DNA from: a virus
Length of the DNA stretch: 22,925 bases
IMG/VR virus record: IMGVR_UViG_3300033553_000185
Location: 1-22,925 of that record
Direction: 5' to 3' (one strand)
Shown piece after piece: positions 8,290 through 14,531 of this stretch; the first letter of the stretch is position 1, and every line of letters starts with the position of its first letter. Below the pieces are notes generated by a model. It was given only the letters and a program-made list of their open reading frames with translations. It was not told where the DNA came from and did no database searches. A program made the translations under genes and the position numbers.

Positions 8290-8354
8290 AGTTGGGGACT
8301 GGGGACTAGAGACTGGTCAAGGCTTTACCAGCCCCCAGCCTCCAGCCCCCAGCC
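8290..8354 (-). repeat. Heptamer-built intergenic hairpin upstream of the tail chaperone
   Basis: The 86-base gap between the tail tube stop and the chaperone start holds two heptamer tracts. On the plus strand these are GGGGACT-type units (8294-8314) and units of the CCAGCCC type (8328-8354). They form an imperfect inverted repeat around a nine-base loop (8318-8326). In the minus-strand RNA, positions 8293-8317 pair with 8327-8351: 19 Watson-Crick pairs, five U-G wobbles and one mismatch out of 25. The chaperone ribosome binding site (8282-8286) lies just past the hairpin base, so the element could tune chaperone translation, protect the upstream transcript end, or be a host-type repeat that has inserted here. 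The GGCTGGG tract may also form a weak G-quadruplex. Confidence 0.75.
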
Positions 8355-8361
8355 GCCGTTC

Positions 8362-9390
8362 TTAGCTGGTAAATTCAACCGATGCCGACTCGGCCGAGAT
8401 GGTGACAGCCGCTTGAATCTGGTTGGCCACCGGGAAGGTGCGGCTGATACCGAGCTTGCCCTGGGTGATGATGTAGGCAGCCTGGTTGCGGTCAGGGAAA
8501 TACTTGACCGTGAGCACCTGATTCTTGTCTGCGACCAGCGCATCGGCAACGCCGTTGTTCAGCAGTGCCGTGAATCCGGCCTGGCCGAGCGATTCGGAAG
8601 TAGATCCGCTCGAGCCGCCGTAATACTGCTGGCTGGAAACGCTGTGACTGATCTCGGCGGGCACGAAATCGAGGGTCTTTTGCACGTCGGCATAGACCGG
8701 GGTGTAATACTGTGCATAAACGCGCTTGGCGATCGCGCCGGTGTGCGACAGAGGCAGCGCAGCGGAGAGCTTGACGTGGGCGTTGGTCTCGGCGCTGGTC
8801 TCGGCGCTGGAGCCGTCGCCAACGTTTTTCACATCAAACGCCGGGTAATCGAAACGCTCACTGTGCTGACCAACCACCTGGAAGATTTCGTCGGCGGTGA
8901 TCGGTGCGGCGGCGGAGGTGTTGACGCGCACCTGAAACAATTCGACCGAGTCGACCGCGATCAGCGGCGGGCCGCCCGTTGCGCCGCGTTCTTCCGAGAA
9001 AACAGTCGAAAGGCCATCCGTGCCAGCGACGACGGCGATCGCTCCGGTGGAATCCATGGTGACGCTGCTGATGCTGGCTTTATCAGTCGCTGGCCGGGTG
9101 ATAGCAATGTCGCTATCGGCAGCGACCGCGTGCTCAACGCCGATGGAATAGGCGGAAAATGCGGCGCAGTCGACCACATCATCACTGCCGCTCACAGCCA
9201 CAGAGCCGAGGTTGCGTCCGGAGACGATGCCGTTCGGGCGGATCTCGGGAGCCTTGCCGGCGCGGCCTGAAAATACCTTATCGCCGGCGCCTGGCGTAAA
9301 GATCTGATGATCACCGGCGTCGAGCATGAGTGCGAATGCGACGAGCGCCTGCCCTTGTTCAATCTGTACCTTTGAGTTTTCTGCGTTCAT
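8362..9390 (-). CDS. Major tail tube protein
   Basis: A 342-residue protein with AAAGGAG eight bases before its ATG. It lies between the tail terminator and the G/GT chaperones, the place of lambda V. The sequence is almost entirely alternating beta strands and small residues (Ser, Ala, Val, Gly) without cysteine clusters, membrane segments or catalytic motifs, as expected of a tube-forming subunit. It is longer than the lambda tube protein, so it may carry an extra surface domain. Candidate insert boundaries are near the Ser/Gly-rich YYGGSSGSTSES (about 254-265) and the repeated SAETSAET. The assignment rests on position and composition, since I recognise no specific motif. Confidence 0.72.
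   Translation of the reverse strand: MNAENSKVQIEQGQALVAFALMLDAGDHQIFTPGAGDKVFSGRAGKAPEIRPNGIVSGRNLGSVAVSGSDDVVDCAAFSAYSIGVEHAVAADSDIAITRPATDKASISSVTMDSTGAIAVVAGTDGLSTVFSEERGATGGPPLIAVDSVELFQVRVNTSAAAPITADEIFQVVGQHSERFDYPAFDVKNVGDGSSAETSAETNAHVKLSAALPLSHTGAIAKRVYAQYYTPVYADVQKTLDFVPAEISHSVSSQQYYGGSSGSTSESLGQAGFTALLNNGVADALVADKNQVLTVKYFPDRNQAAYIITQGKLGISRTFPVANQIQAAVTISAESASVEFTS
8785..8808 (-). repeat. 12-bp tandem duplication inside the tail tube gene
   Basis: Two perfect copies of ggtctcggcgct (plus strand) back to back. They are in frame and encode SAET twice in the tail tube protein. It looks like a recent slippage event that kept the frame. Confidence 0.8.
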
Positions 9391-9420
9391 GATGGCTTCT
9401 CCTTTGGTTTATGGGCGACG

Positions 9421-9882
9421 CTAGAGCGTCCAGTTTGGGACCTGATAAGTTACTTTGACCGGAATGGAAAACCCGGCCGCGCGATCGTCAAAAATCTGCA
9501 CATCAAGGTTGGCGCTATCCAGCACGGTCGATTCGGCCAGACCGCCCCAGTAGGGATCACTGCCGATGGCAGAGAGCACATCGCGTGCAGACTGTTCAGC
9601 CAGGGTGCCATCGTCTTCTCGATACAGGCAATCGAGTGCGACCTGCATTTGATATTCGGTATAACCACCGGCCACCGCGCTGGCCGGCGCATCGCCATCG
9701 AGGATGTTGAGCGCACGGCTTTCGGATTCGTCGAGCGGTTCGATGCGGCGCAAAAAAACCACCTCACCGATATCGGATCCGCACAGATAGGTTTGACCGT
9801 TCACGGTAAAGGCGGTATTGATCCGGATCGTCTTGAGACGGATCTCGATCGCTGCTAAAATATCTTGCCTGCGTGAGCTCAT
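9421..9882 (-). CDS. Tail terminator / tail completion protein (gpU-like position)
   Basis: A 153-residue protein starting at 9882, three bases after the holin stop codon, with GGTGGAG upstream. An N-terminal helix (SRRQDILAAIEIRLKTI) is followed by beta strands. The middle has EYQMQVALDCLYRED and the end IPVKVTYQVPNW. This helix-then-sheet layout and the position just before the tail tube gene match tail terminator proteins, which cap the tube and join it to the head. It also marks the start of the tail module after the lysis block. No direct motif proof. Confidence 0.68.
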   Translation of the reverse strand: MSSRRQDILAAIEIRLKTIRINTAFTVNGQTYLCGSDIGEVVFLRRIEPLDESESRALNILDGDAPASAVAGGYTEYQMQVALDCLYREDDGTLAEQSARDVLSAIGSDPYWGGLAESTVLDSANLDVQIFDDRAAGFSIPVKVTYQVPNWTL

Positions 9883-9885
9883 CGG

Positions 9886-10326
9886 CTACACTCCACCCTT
9901 TCCGGTCGGGTTGTTTTTCTTATCGTAGGAGCGATAAGCACCAAGGCCAAGCATGCCGATCAACACCTGCATGGTGACGGTCGTGTCGATCGTCGGAAAC
10001 TCGGCAGCGGATCCATAGAGGCGGGCCACCCATGTCATGAACGGTTCAAGAACAGCCACGTAAGCCAGAGCAAAGCCGCAAATCCAGCCGACGAATGGAC
10101 GCCAACCCGAAACAAATATGCGCTCTGACTTGGATTCTTCAAGGTTTATCAGGGTTTGTGCCTGCATCGCTTCGTTTTCAAGCTTCTGTAAATTAGCAAT
10201 AATCTCAGCTTGCTTCTCTGCAGGCAGGTCGCCGGTGATCGCCTGGCGGATATCCTTGGCCAGCTCACCGACCCCACCGAGCAAGCCACCCACGGCACCA
10301 CTTGAAATGGCAGATAAAAAATTCAT
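9886..10326 (-). CDS. 3-TM-family holin
   Basis: A 146-residue membrane protein. The N-terminus (1-22) is a glycine-rich amphipathic or hydrophobic segment and 35-68 is a charged helix. Then comes the signature region ERIFVSGWRPFVGWICGFAL with a membrane span at about 78-98. A second span lies near 116-132 (MQVLIGMLGLGAYR) and the protein ends in a charged tail. The SGWRPFVGW motif is typical of the holin 3TM family found in gene transfer agents and many prophages. It should form the inner-membrane hole that releases the endolysin encoded upstream, which has no signal peptide. It closes the lysis block before the tail genes. Confidence 0.88.
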   Translation of the reverse strand: MNFLSAISSGAVGGLLGGVGELAKDIRQAITGDLPAEKQAEIIANLQKLENEAMQAQTLINLEESKSERIFVSGWRPFVGWICGFALAYVAVLEPFMTWVARLYGSAAEFPTIDTTVTMQVLIGMLGLGAYRSYDKKNNPTGKGGV

Positions 10327-10344
10327 GAGTAAAACTCCACGATC

Positions 10345-10644
10345 CTACCGTTTAACAATCCGCCCCTTAAAAAAAGGCTTCGGGAAAATCACGTTTTTAT
10401 AATATTCCGGCAAAGGTTCAAACGCTTCCTCGCCAGCACAGTCAGCACCGGTGATCGGGCAGAATGGCTTTCTGGCTAAAACGTGCCACCAGACCAGCCA
10501 GCGGTACTTGTTGTGCGTGGTTTTCTGCAGGATAATCTTGTAGCCGTGGACCTGGTGCATATAACACGCATAGATCAGGCAGTTCGCATAGCCGCTGTCG
10601 ATCCGCCGTTTCATCCAGCTTATTACCCAGTTTGGCAACCACAT
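10345..10644 (-). CDS. Small basic, aromatic-rich phage protein in the lysis block
   Basis: A 99-residue protein of unknown function, with AGGGTG four bases before its ATG. It is rich in Trp, Tyr, His and Lys. An N-terminal amphipathic part (MWLPNWVISWMKRR) is followed by YANCLIYACYMHQVHGYKII and RWLVWWHVL. The C-terminus has FEPLPEYYKN, then FPKPFFKGRIVKR. It is too polar for a clear membrane span but could lie on a membrane surface. Similar proline- and Lys/Arg-ended small proteins occur in other prophages, with no function known to me. Its position between endolysin and holin suggests a lysis or membrane role, but it may simply be a passenger. Confidence 0.6.
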   Translation of the reverse strand: MWLPNWVISWMKRRIDSGYANCLIYACYMHQVHGYKIILQKTTHNKYRWLVWWHVLARKPFCPITGADCAGEEAFEPLPEYYKNVIFPKPFFKGRIVKR

Positions 10645-10652
10645 AAATCACC

Positions 10653-11267
10653 CTAGCTCAAGCCTTTTTTGTAATAGCGATAGCGGGTCTCGATATGCGC
10701 CACATAGCTGGTCATCTGCCTGTGATCCGGACGCTTGCCACGGACCACACAGCGGTCATCAGCTAAAAACTGATGCGTGAAAGCCCAGTTCTGCCATTGT
10801 CCAGCCGGGCCGCCGGCGCGTTTCCAGGCCGCATAGGATTTCGGCAGACCACAGGCTCCACGCGCCAGCTCGAAAGCTTTGTTCACATAACCGCGTCCGC
10901 CATTATAGCTGGCCAGCGCAAAGCGCAGCTGCTCGCCGACCTTGTCGACCTCCGGCAGACGCTCGTACTGATGAGCCAGGTATTTGACGCCGTTGTCGAT
11001 GTTGCCGATCACATCCGTACCGTCGAGATCGCCATCGATCTCCAGATCGGTTGCGGGCATCAGCTGCATCAAACCTTTGGCTCCTGCAGGGGAGACCGCT
11101 TTCGGGTTCATACGGCTTTCCTGCCAGATCTGCGCTTTGACCCACAGCCAGGCATAAGGACCGAGATCGAGCAGCAGGCTCGGAAACAGCCGCTCAACAT
11201 GATCGTGGATAACGAGATCGAAGCGGTCTTCTTTCTTCACGCTGTCGTACAGGTTCTCGTTGTTCAT
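10653..11267 (-). CDS. Lytic transglycosylase endolysin (SLT/GH23 type)
   Basis: A 204-residue cell-wall enzyme that would cleave the MurNAc-GlcNAc bond of peptidoglycan without water, leaving anhydro ends. I start it at the ATG at 11267, which overlaps the upstream stop as ATGA; a longer frame from 11354 lies inside the upstream gene. Goose-type/SLT motifs are in order: the catalytic glutamate in AQIWQES (E50), GAKGLMQLMPAT (62-73), an NGVKYL helix (92-97) and FALASYNGG (116-124). There is no signal peptide, so export depends on the holin at 9886-10326. It acts as the phage endolysin by position; a virion-associated role is less likely because it is outside the tail genes. Confidence 0.88.
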   Translation of the reverse strand: MNNENLYDSVKKEDRFDLVIHDHVERLFPSLLLDLGPYAWLWVKAQIWQESRMNPKAVSPAGAKGLMQLMPATDLEIDGDLDGTDVIGNIDNGVKYLAHQYERLPEVDKVGEQLRFALASYNGGRGYVNKAFELARGACGLPKSYAAWKRAGGPAGQWQNWAFTHQFLADDRCVVRGKRPDHRQMTSYVAHIETRYRYYKKGLS

Positions 11268-11686
11268 AGCTTCAACCCCCAACGGATAAAGATGACAACC
11301 AAACTGGACAGAACACTTCCGGAAGCTCCGGCAAGGACACCAAACGTCACCCACCAGGCTTTGCTGGCAAATTTTCCGGGCTGCGCTTCAAGAGTGGTAA
11401 CTTTGTCATTGAGAGTCTCGACAGTGGTTGCTAACGAGGCAACGACCCCATCAATACTTGGCATCAATTCCAGGCTGCGGACCCGTTTGTACATTTCATC
11501 CATCGACTTCTCGGTGCGCCGCTGGTCTTCATGTAGGTGATTTAGTTCAGACAAAAAACCAGCAACCTGAGAGAGTAGTTTATTATTGGAGCGCAAAGTC
11601 CCTTCAATACCCGCAAGAGCTTTACCAACAACTGCCTGCTCGATCTGCAGCACCTTCACGTTTTCATCCTGCTTGCACGGATCCAT
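11264..11686 (-). CDS. Coiled-coil protein with C-terminal membrane anchor
   Basis: A 140-residue protein starting with the ATG at 11686, seven bases after AAAGG; a TTG two codons earlier is the alternative. Residues about 10-105 are a soluble, heptad-rich region (LSELNHLHEDQRRTEKSMDE and later TTVETLNDKVTTLE). A single hydrophobic span lies at about 111-134 (WWVTFGVLAGASG, LVVIFI) and the protein ends in WGLKL. The cytoplasmic-coil/C-anchor layout resembles small phage membrane proteins placed with lysis genes, including some spanin- or holin-like proteins and Mu-type membrane proteins. It is the first gene of the lysis block and overlaps the endolysin start. I infer a membrane-associated lysis helper, but no family is certain. 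Confidence 0.65.
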   Translation of the reverse strand: MDPCKQDENVKVLQIEQAVVGKALAGIEGTLRSNNKLLSQVAGFLSELNHLHEDQRRTEKSMDEMYKRVRSLELMPSIDGVVASLATTVETLNDKVTTLEAQPGKFASKAWWVTFGVLAGASGSVLSSLVVIFIRWGLKL

Positions 11687-11688
11687 AG

Positions 11689-12021
11689 TCAAACCTTTGT
11701 CAGAAGGATGCGCGCGTAGTAGGTGTCAAACAGCACATCCACCACGCGGTAATAAATGCCGGTCTGATCATTCAGAATGTCGGTCCCGGTTTTGTGCCCG
11801 CCGTTGACATGGCCCTCCACCGCAGTACGGCGCACAAGCACCTGCGGGCGGGTGGTCACCACCTGGCCACTGGCCAGATCCTCGCGCTGCGATGGGTCGT
11901 CGAACTTGACCGGCAGGTTGGGAATCCGCTCGACCACATCATTTGGGTCGACCGTGATGGTGCGGCCTTCACCCAGGGTGATGAGCGTGTTGTCGATGTC
12001 GTTGTCGGTGAGCAGCGGCAT
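11689..12021 (-). CDS. Head-tail connector, gpFII-like
   Basis: A 110-residue protein with a beta-rich pattern. A KFDDPSQREDLASGQ segment (about 39-53) parallels the FDDP...G stretch in lambda FII. It is followed by TTRPQVLVRRTAVEGHVNGG, GIYYRVVDVLFD and ARILLTKV. Lambda FII completes the head so that tails can attach, and FII-family proteins lie right after the FI position as here. There is no membrane segment or signal peptide. The pattern similarity is partial, so I give moderate confidence to the specific family and higher confidence to a head-completion role by position. Confidence 0.65.
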   Translation of the reverse strand: MPLLTDNDIDNTLITLGEGRTITVDPNDVVERIPNLPVKFDDPSQREDLASGQVVTTRPQVLVRRTAVEGHVNGGHKTGTDILNDQTGIYYRVVDVLFDTYYARILLTKV

Positions 12022-12062
12022 TTAGCTATCTCCAGAGCTTAAAAAATAAAGAGTGGTGCTGA

Positions 12063-12098
12063 CAATCTTCGGGGCGGCCGAAACCGCCCCGAAGATTG
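12063..12098 (-). repeat. Perfect 15-bp intercistronic hairpin
   Basis: Inverted repeat with 15-bp perfect arms (12063-12077 and 12084-12098) and a six-base loop, in the 86-base gap between the FI-position and FII-like genes. It lies ten bases after the upstream stop codon. A T-run appears only about 17 bases past the stem on the minus strand, so it is not a textbook intrinsic terminator. It could act as a weak terminator, an RNase barrier or an mRNA end stabiliser. Confidence 0.85.
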
Positions 12099-12107
12099 GG
12101 TTAAAAA

Positions 12108-12440
12108 TCAGCTGCCGGCCTTGTCGAGCTCTTCTGCACGGCGGCTGGCGGCTTCGACCACCGCTTCGCTCGGGTTCTCCGGGGCGAGCTGCTCGAGCTC
12201 TTCCACGGTTTTGGCGGCGAAGATCTTGGCGATCAACGCCTTGTCGCCATCCTTCTTGCCGGGCTTCTTGTCGCCAGTCTCTTCTTCGACGATCTCCTGC
12301 CGGGGCAGCTCGACTGCACCGAGTTCGATCAGACGGCGAGCCTCTTCGGCTTCGATCTTGATAACGCAGCCGAGCGGAGGGTATTTGCCCTCGAATTTCA
12401 CGCCCTGCTTAACAACAACTTCTGTCTTTTTCTTGGCCAT
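12108..12440 (-). CDS. Small protein after the capsid gene (FI position)
   Basis: A 110-residue protein with AAGGAG six bases before its ATG. The basic start MAKKKTEVVVKQG is followed by GKYPPLGCVIKI and an EEARRLIELGAVEL segment (33-46), a pattern I associate with the small DUF7210-like protein found beside capsid genes in many phages. A charged linker (about 50-66) leads to a helical C-terminus (ALIAKIFAAKTVEELEQLAP). In lambda the gene at this place, FI, helps terminase and prohead meet during DNA packaging. Its role here is inferred from position; the sequences do not obviously align with FI. Confidence 0.6.
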   Translation of the reverse strand: MAKKKTEVVVKQGVKFEGKYPPLGCVIKIEAEEARRLIELGAVELPRQEIVEEETGDKKPGKKDGDKALIAKIFAAKTVEELEQLAPENPSEAVVEAASRRAEELDKAGS

Positions 12441-12457
12441 GGGTTGCTCCTTATCAT

Positions 12458-12490
12458 GCCCGCCGGCCCATTAAGCAGGGGCCGGCGGGC
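12458..12490 (-). repeat. GC-rich 12-bp hairpin after the capsid gene
   Basis: Perfect 12-bp inverted repeat (arms 12458-12469 and 12479-12490) with a nine-base loop, immediately downstream of the capsid stop codon at 12497. On the minus strand it is followed not by a T-run but by the ribosome binding site of the next gene. It is likely to stabilise the 3' end of the abundant capsid message or reduce read-through. Confidence 0.8.
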
Positions 12491-12496
12491 GGGTTA

Positions 12497-13693
12497 TTAC
12501 CCCAGTACCTTGGCGCTGACGAAGGCGTCCGGCTGCTGCAGCGCCATCAGCGGCGCCGATTGCACCATCAGCCAGCGGGCCGAGGGATCTTGCGTCAGCC
12601 ACGATTTCGGAAAGCGGCTTACTGCGGCGGCAACCCCGCCCTCAATGGCTTCCATGTCCTGGATCACGGCGTGCAAACGGGCGTTGGCGGTGCGGGTCGA
12701 ACCCATCCACACCTTGTCGGCCGGAACCATGGCGGTTTCGGTGCCGGTGGTCTCGTCGATGTACCACTCGTCGTAACTGTAGACATCGACGAACAGTGCC
12801 GGGGCCTTGATGCGGCCGACATAGCTGACGCCGTCGGGCAGCTGCTGTGGCTTGATCTCGCCCATGTCGACGGCGCGCATGTCGAGCACGTCCTTAACCT
12901 TCGGGTGATGCATGAACGCGCTGAGCGCGTCGTTGCCCATGACCACGGCGTTGGGCGAGATACCGCTGTCCTTGCGGCAGAGCTGCGCCCAGGTGGTAAG
13001 ATCGGCCAGCGGATCGCTGTTGACCGTATCGGACCACAGGTCCGTGGTGGTTAAGGTCACCTTGTGGGTGGCGGACATCTGGAAATCAACCGTGACACTC
13101 TGATCGGCGCTTTCGCCCTTGATGGTCATGGTGACCGCCCCGAGGTTTAGCGCCTGAGCGGCCTGCCACTCCTCGCGGCGATCGATCATGCCCATCAGCT
13201 CGGACAGGTCCTTACCGAGCTGCGCCTGGGCGCGCTGCTCGATGGACATGCCGCCAGCGTAAAGCATCTCACCAGCCTGGCGCTTGAGCAGATCGGCCGC
13301 CGTGGTCGGCATTTTCGGCTTAACGTAGCCGGGTTTCAGGGTGTTGGTCGAAAAGCCCAGACGCTCAACGACCTTGCCTTCGGCCAGCGGGCTGACAAAC
13401 GGCGCCAGGCGACGCTTGCCCTTGACGATATCGACATCGACCGATTCAGTTTCAAATTGTCTGGCCCCGGGGAAAAACATGTCGCGCAGAAAACGCCCTG
13501 GGCGCTTCATCTCTTCGATGGCCTCAAGCATGGTGCGTGTGTCAAAAATGCTGATCAAACCGGCGCCGGCCAGCAACGGCCAGGTGGTCAAGGGCTCAAA
13601 GCTGGCGGCGGACGCTTCACTGCCGGGAAAGCAGGTGACGGCGACGATCAGCAACACGGCCCATACGGAACAGAGGGTAAAAAAGTTTCTCAT
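12497..13693 (-). CDS. Major capsid protein (lambda gpE family) with signal-peptide-like extension
   Basis: A 398-residue shell subunit. Residues about 52-398 align by eye with lambda gpE: FLRDMFF near the start, then APFVSPLAEGKVVERLGF, KPGYVKPKM, the REEWQAAQAL helix, and the C-terminal RFPKSWLTQDPSARW and MVQSAPLMALQQPDAFVS. The start at 13693 has AAGGAG eight bases upstream. It adds MRN plus a hydrophobic run (about 4-22) and a GSEASA-A cleavage-like site at 24-30, which together read as a Sec signal peptide. A second hydrophobic patch lies at 39-50. Homologues I know begin near FDTRTML, which here would need the TTG at 13558 and has no clear ribosome binding site. The family call is secure; the true N-terminus is an open question. 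Confidence 0.9.
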   Translation of the reverse strand: MRNFFTLCSVWAVLLIVAVTCFPGSEASAASFEPLTTWPLLAGAGLISIFDTRTMLEAIEEMKRPGRFLRDMFFPGARQFETESVDVDIVKGKRRLAPFVSPLAEGKVVERLGFSTNTLKPGYVKPKMPTTAADLLKRQAGEMLYAGGMSIEQRAQAQLGKDLSELMGMIDRREEWQAAQALNLGAVTMTIKGESADQSVTVDFQMSATHKVTLTTTDLWSDTVNSDPLADLTTWAQLCRKDSGISPNAVVMGNDALSAFMHHPKVKDVLDMRAVDMGEIKPQQLPDGVSYVGRIKAPALFVDVYSYDEWYIDETTGTETAMVPADKVWMGSTRTANARLHAVIQDMEAIEGGVAAAVSRFPKSWLTQDPSARWLMVQSAPLMALQQPDAFVSAKVLG

Positions 13694-13728
13694 GACTGGA
13701 TCTCCTTTAAAGGGGTCGGTGTGGCCGA

Positions 13729-14082
13729 TCAGGCGGACACGGGTTTTTTTAGATAAATGTTGAGGTCGCGCAATGCGGCCCGGTGCGTCGCGATAACGTC
13801 TGTGCCGCCGAAAACCACCTGGTCTTCGTTGAACGCACCAGAGAGATAAACCAGCGCTTGCACATCGCCGTCGGTAGCATCGGCCGCTTCGGCAAGGATT
13901 GCCACCGGAGTGCGGCGGCCGTCGTCCGTGCCGGCGGAATCGACAATCACGTGCTTGCCGCTGGCGGTGACTTTGCCGAGGCAGGTGCCGCGGGCAAGGA
14001 CTTCGCCCTCGAGGACGGTGACGACATCAGTGACGGCCGGGTAGTCGCTGGCCAACAGGTTGTCAGGGGTAAAAGTTTCCAT
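13729..14082 (-). CDS. Head decoration/stabilisation protein (lambda gpD family)
   Basis: A 117-residue protein (lambda gpD has 110) with AAAGGAG before its ATG. The N-terminal METFTPDNLLASDYPAVTD is flexible. It is followed by GEVLARGTCLGKVTAS, then RRTPVAILAEAADATDG and a final sheet (VVFGGTDVIATHRAALRDLN). The phrase PVAILAE.ADATDGD is characteristic of gpD-like trimers that sit on the expanded capsid and hold it against DNA pressure. It lies between the protease/scaffold gene and the capsid gene, as in lambda (C-Nu3-D-E). Confidence 0.88.
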   Translation of the reverse strand: METFTPDNLLASDYPAVTDVVTVLEGEVLARGTCLGKVTASGKHVIVDSAGTDDGRRTPVAILAEAADATDGDVQALVYLSGAFNEDQVVFGGTDVIATHRAALRDLNIYLKKPVSA

Positions 14083-14132
14083 AGTCGTGCTCCTTTGTTG
14101 GTAAAAGTATGGTTACCCGGTCGCGTTGACGG

Positions 14133-14531
14133 TCAGCGGGAGCTGCCGCCTGCGGCGATGCCGGAAACAACAGCCTTGCGATCGGCGTCAGGTTGCGCGG
14201 CAGCGGCGGACACACCGGCCGGGGCCGCGTTGGTGATGGCTGCGAGCATGGCGGCGTCGCTGCCGGTGGTAGCGCTTTTGCCGACCAGGGTGATGCCGAG
14301 CTGCTCAACCTGCTCACTGCTCAGGTTGGCGTCGACGATGGCGGTCATGCGCGTGCCGGTTTCTTCGCCGAGGCATGTGCCGACCAGACCCATCACCCGC
14401 TTGCGCTCTGCGTTTGCAGCTTCGACTTTGGCGGTCTCGGCTTCGGCCTGGGCAATCATTCCCTGGCGGGCCTGCGTTTCAATCTGGGTGACGAGGTCCG
14501 GGTGCTGCGCTTTCAGTTCGTTGATGTCCAT
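14133..14531 (-). CDS. Nested scaffold protein (Nu3-like), in frame within the protease gene
   Basis: An internal in-frame start: ATG at 14531 (codon 300 of the protease) preceded by AAGGAG (14538-14543) six bases upstream, a stronger site than most genes here. The product of 132 residues begins MDINELKAQHPDLVTQIE and is helical and Glu/Ala-rich (QAEAETAKVEAANAERKRV), then has an Ala/Gly-rich tail. Lambda makes its scaffold Nu3 in the same way from the 3' part of gene C. The scaffold would guide capsid assembly and then be removed by the protease. The start signal is seen directly; the scaffold role is inferred from this parallel. Confidence 0.8.
   Translation of the reverse strand: MDINELKAQHPDLVTQIETQARQGMIAQAEAETAKVEAANAERKRVMGLVGTCLGEETGTRMTAIVDANLSSEQVEQLGITLVGKSATTGSDAAMLAAITNAAPAGVSAAAAQPDADRKAVVSGIAAGGSSR

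Noticed and set aside
8413-9270. Plus-strand open frame opposite the tail tube gene
   Set aside because: Mirror of codon bias in the minus-strand gene; Gly/Arg/Asp-rich product without motif.
12063-12098. Classical rho-independent terminator ending the head operon
   Set aside because: The stem is perfect but there is no T-run immediately after it on either strand. The next gene lies 42 bases beyond the hairpin on the same strand, so I list it as a hairpin only.
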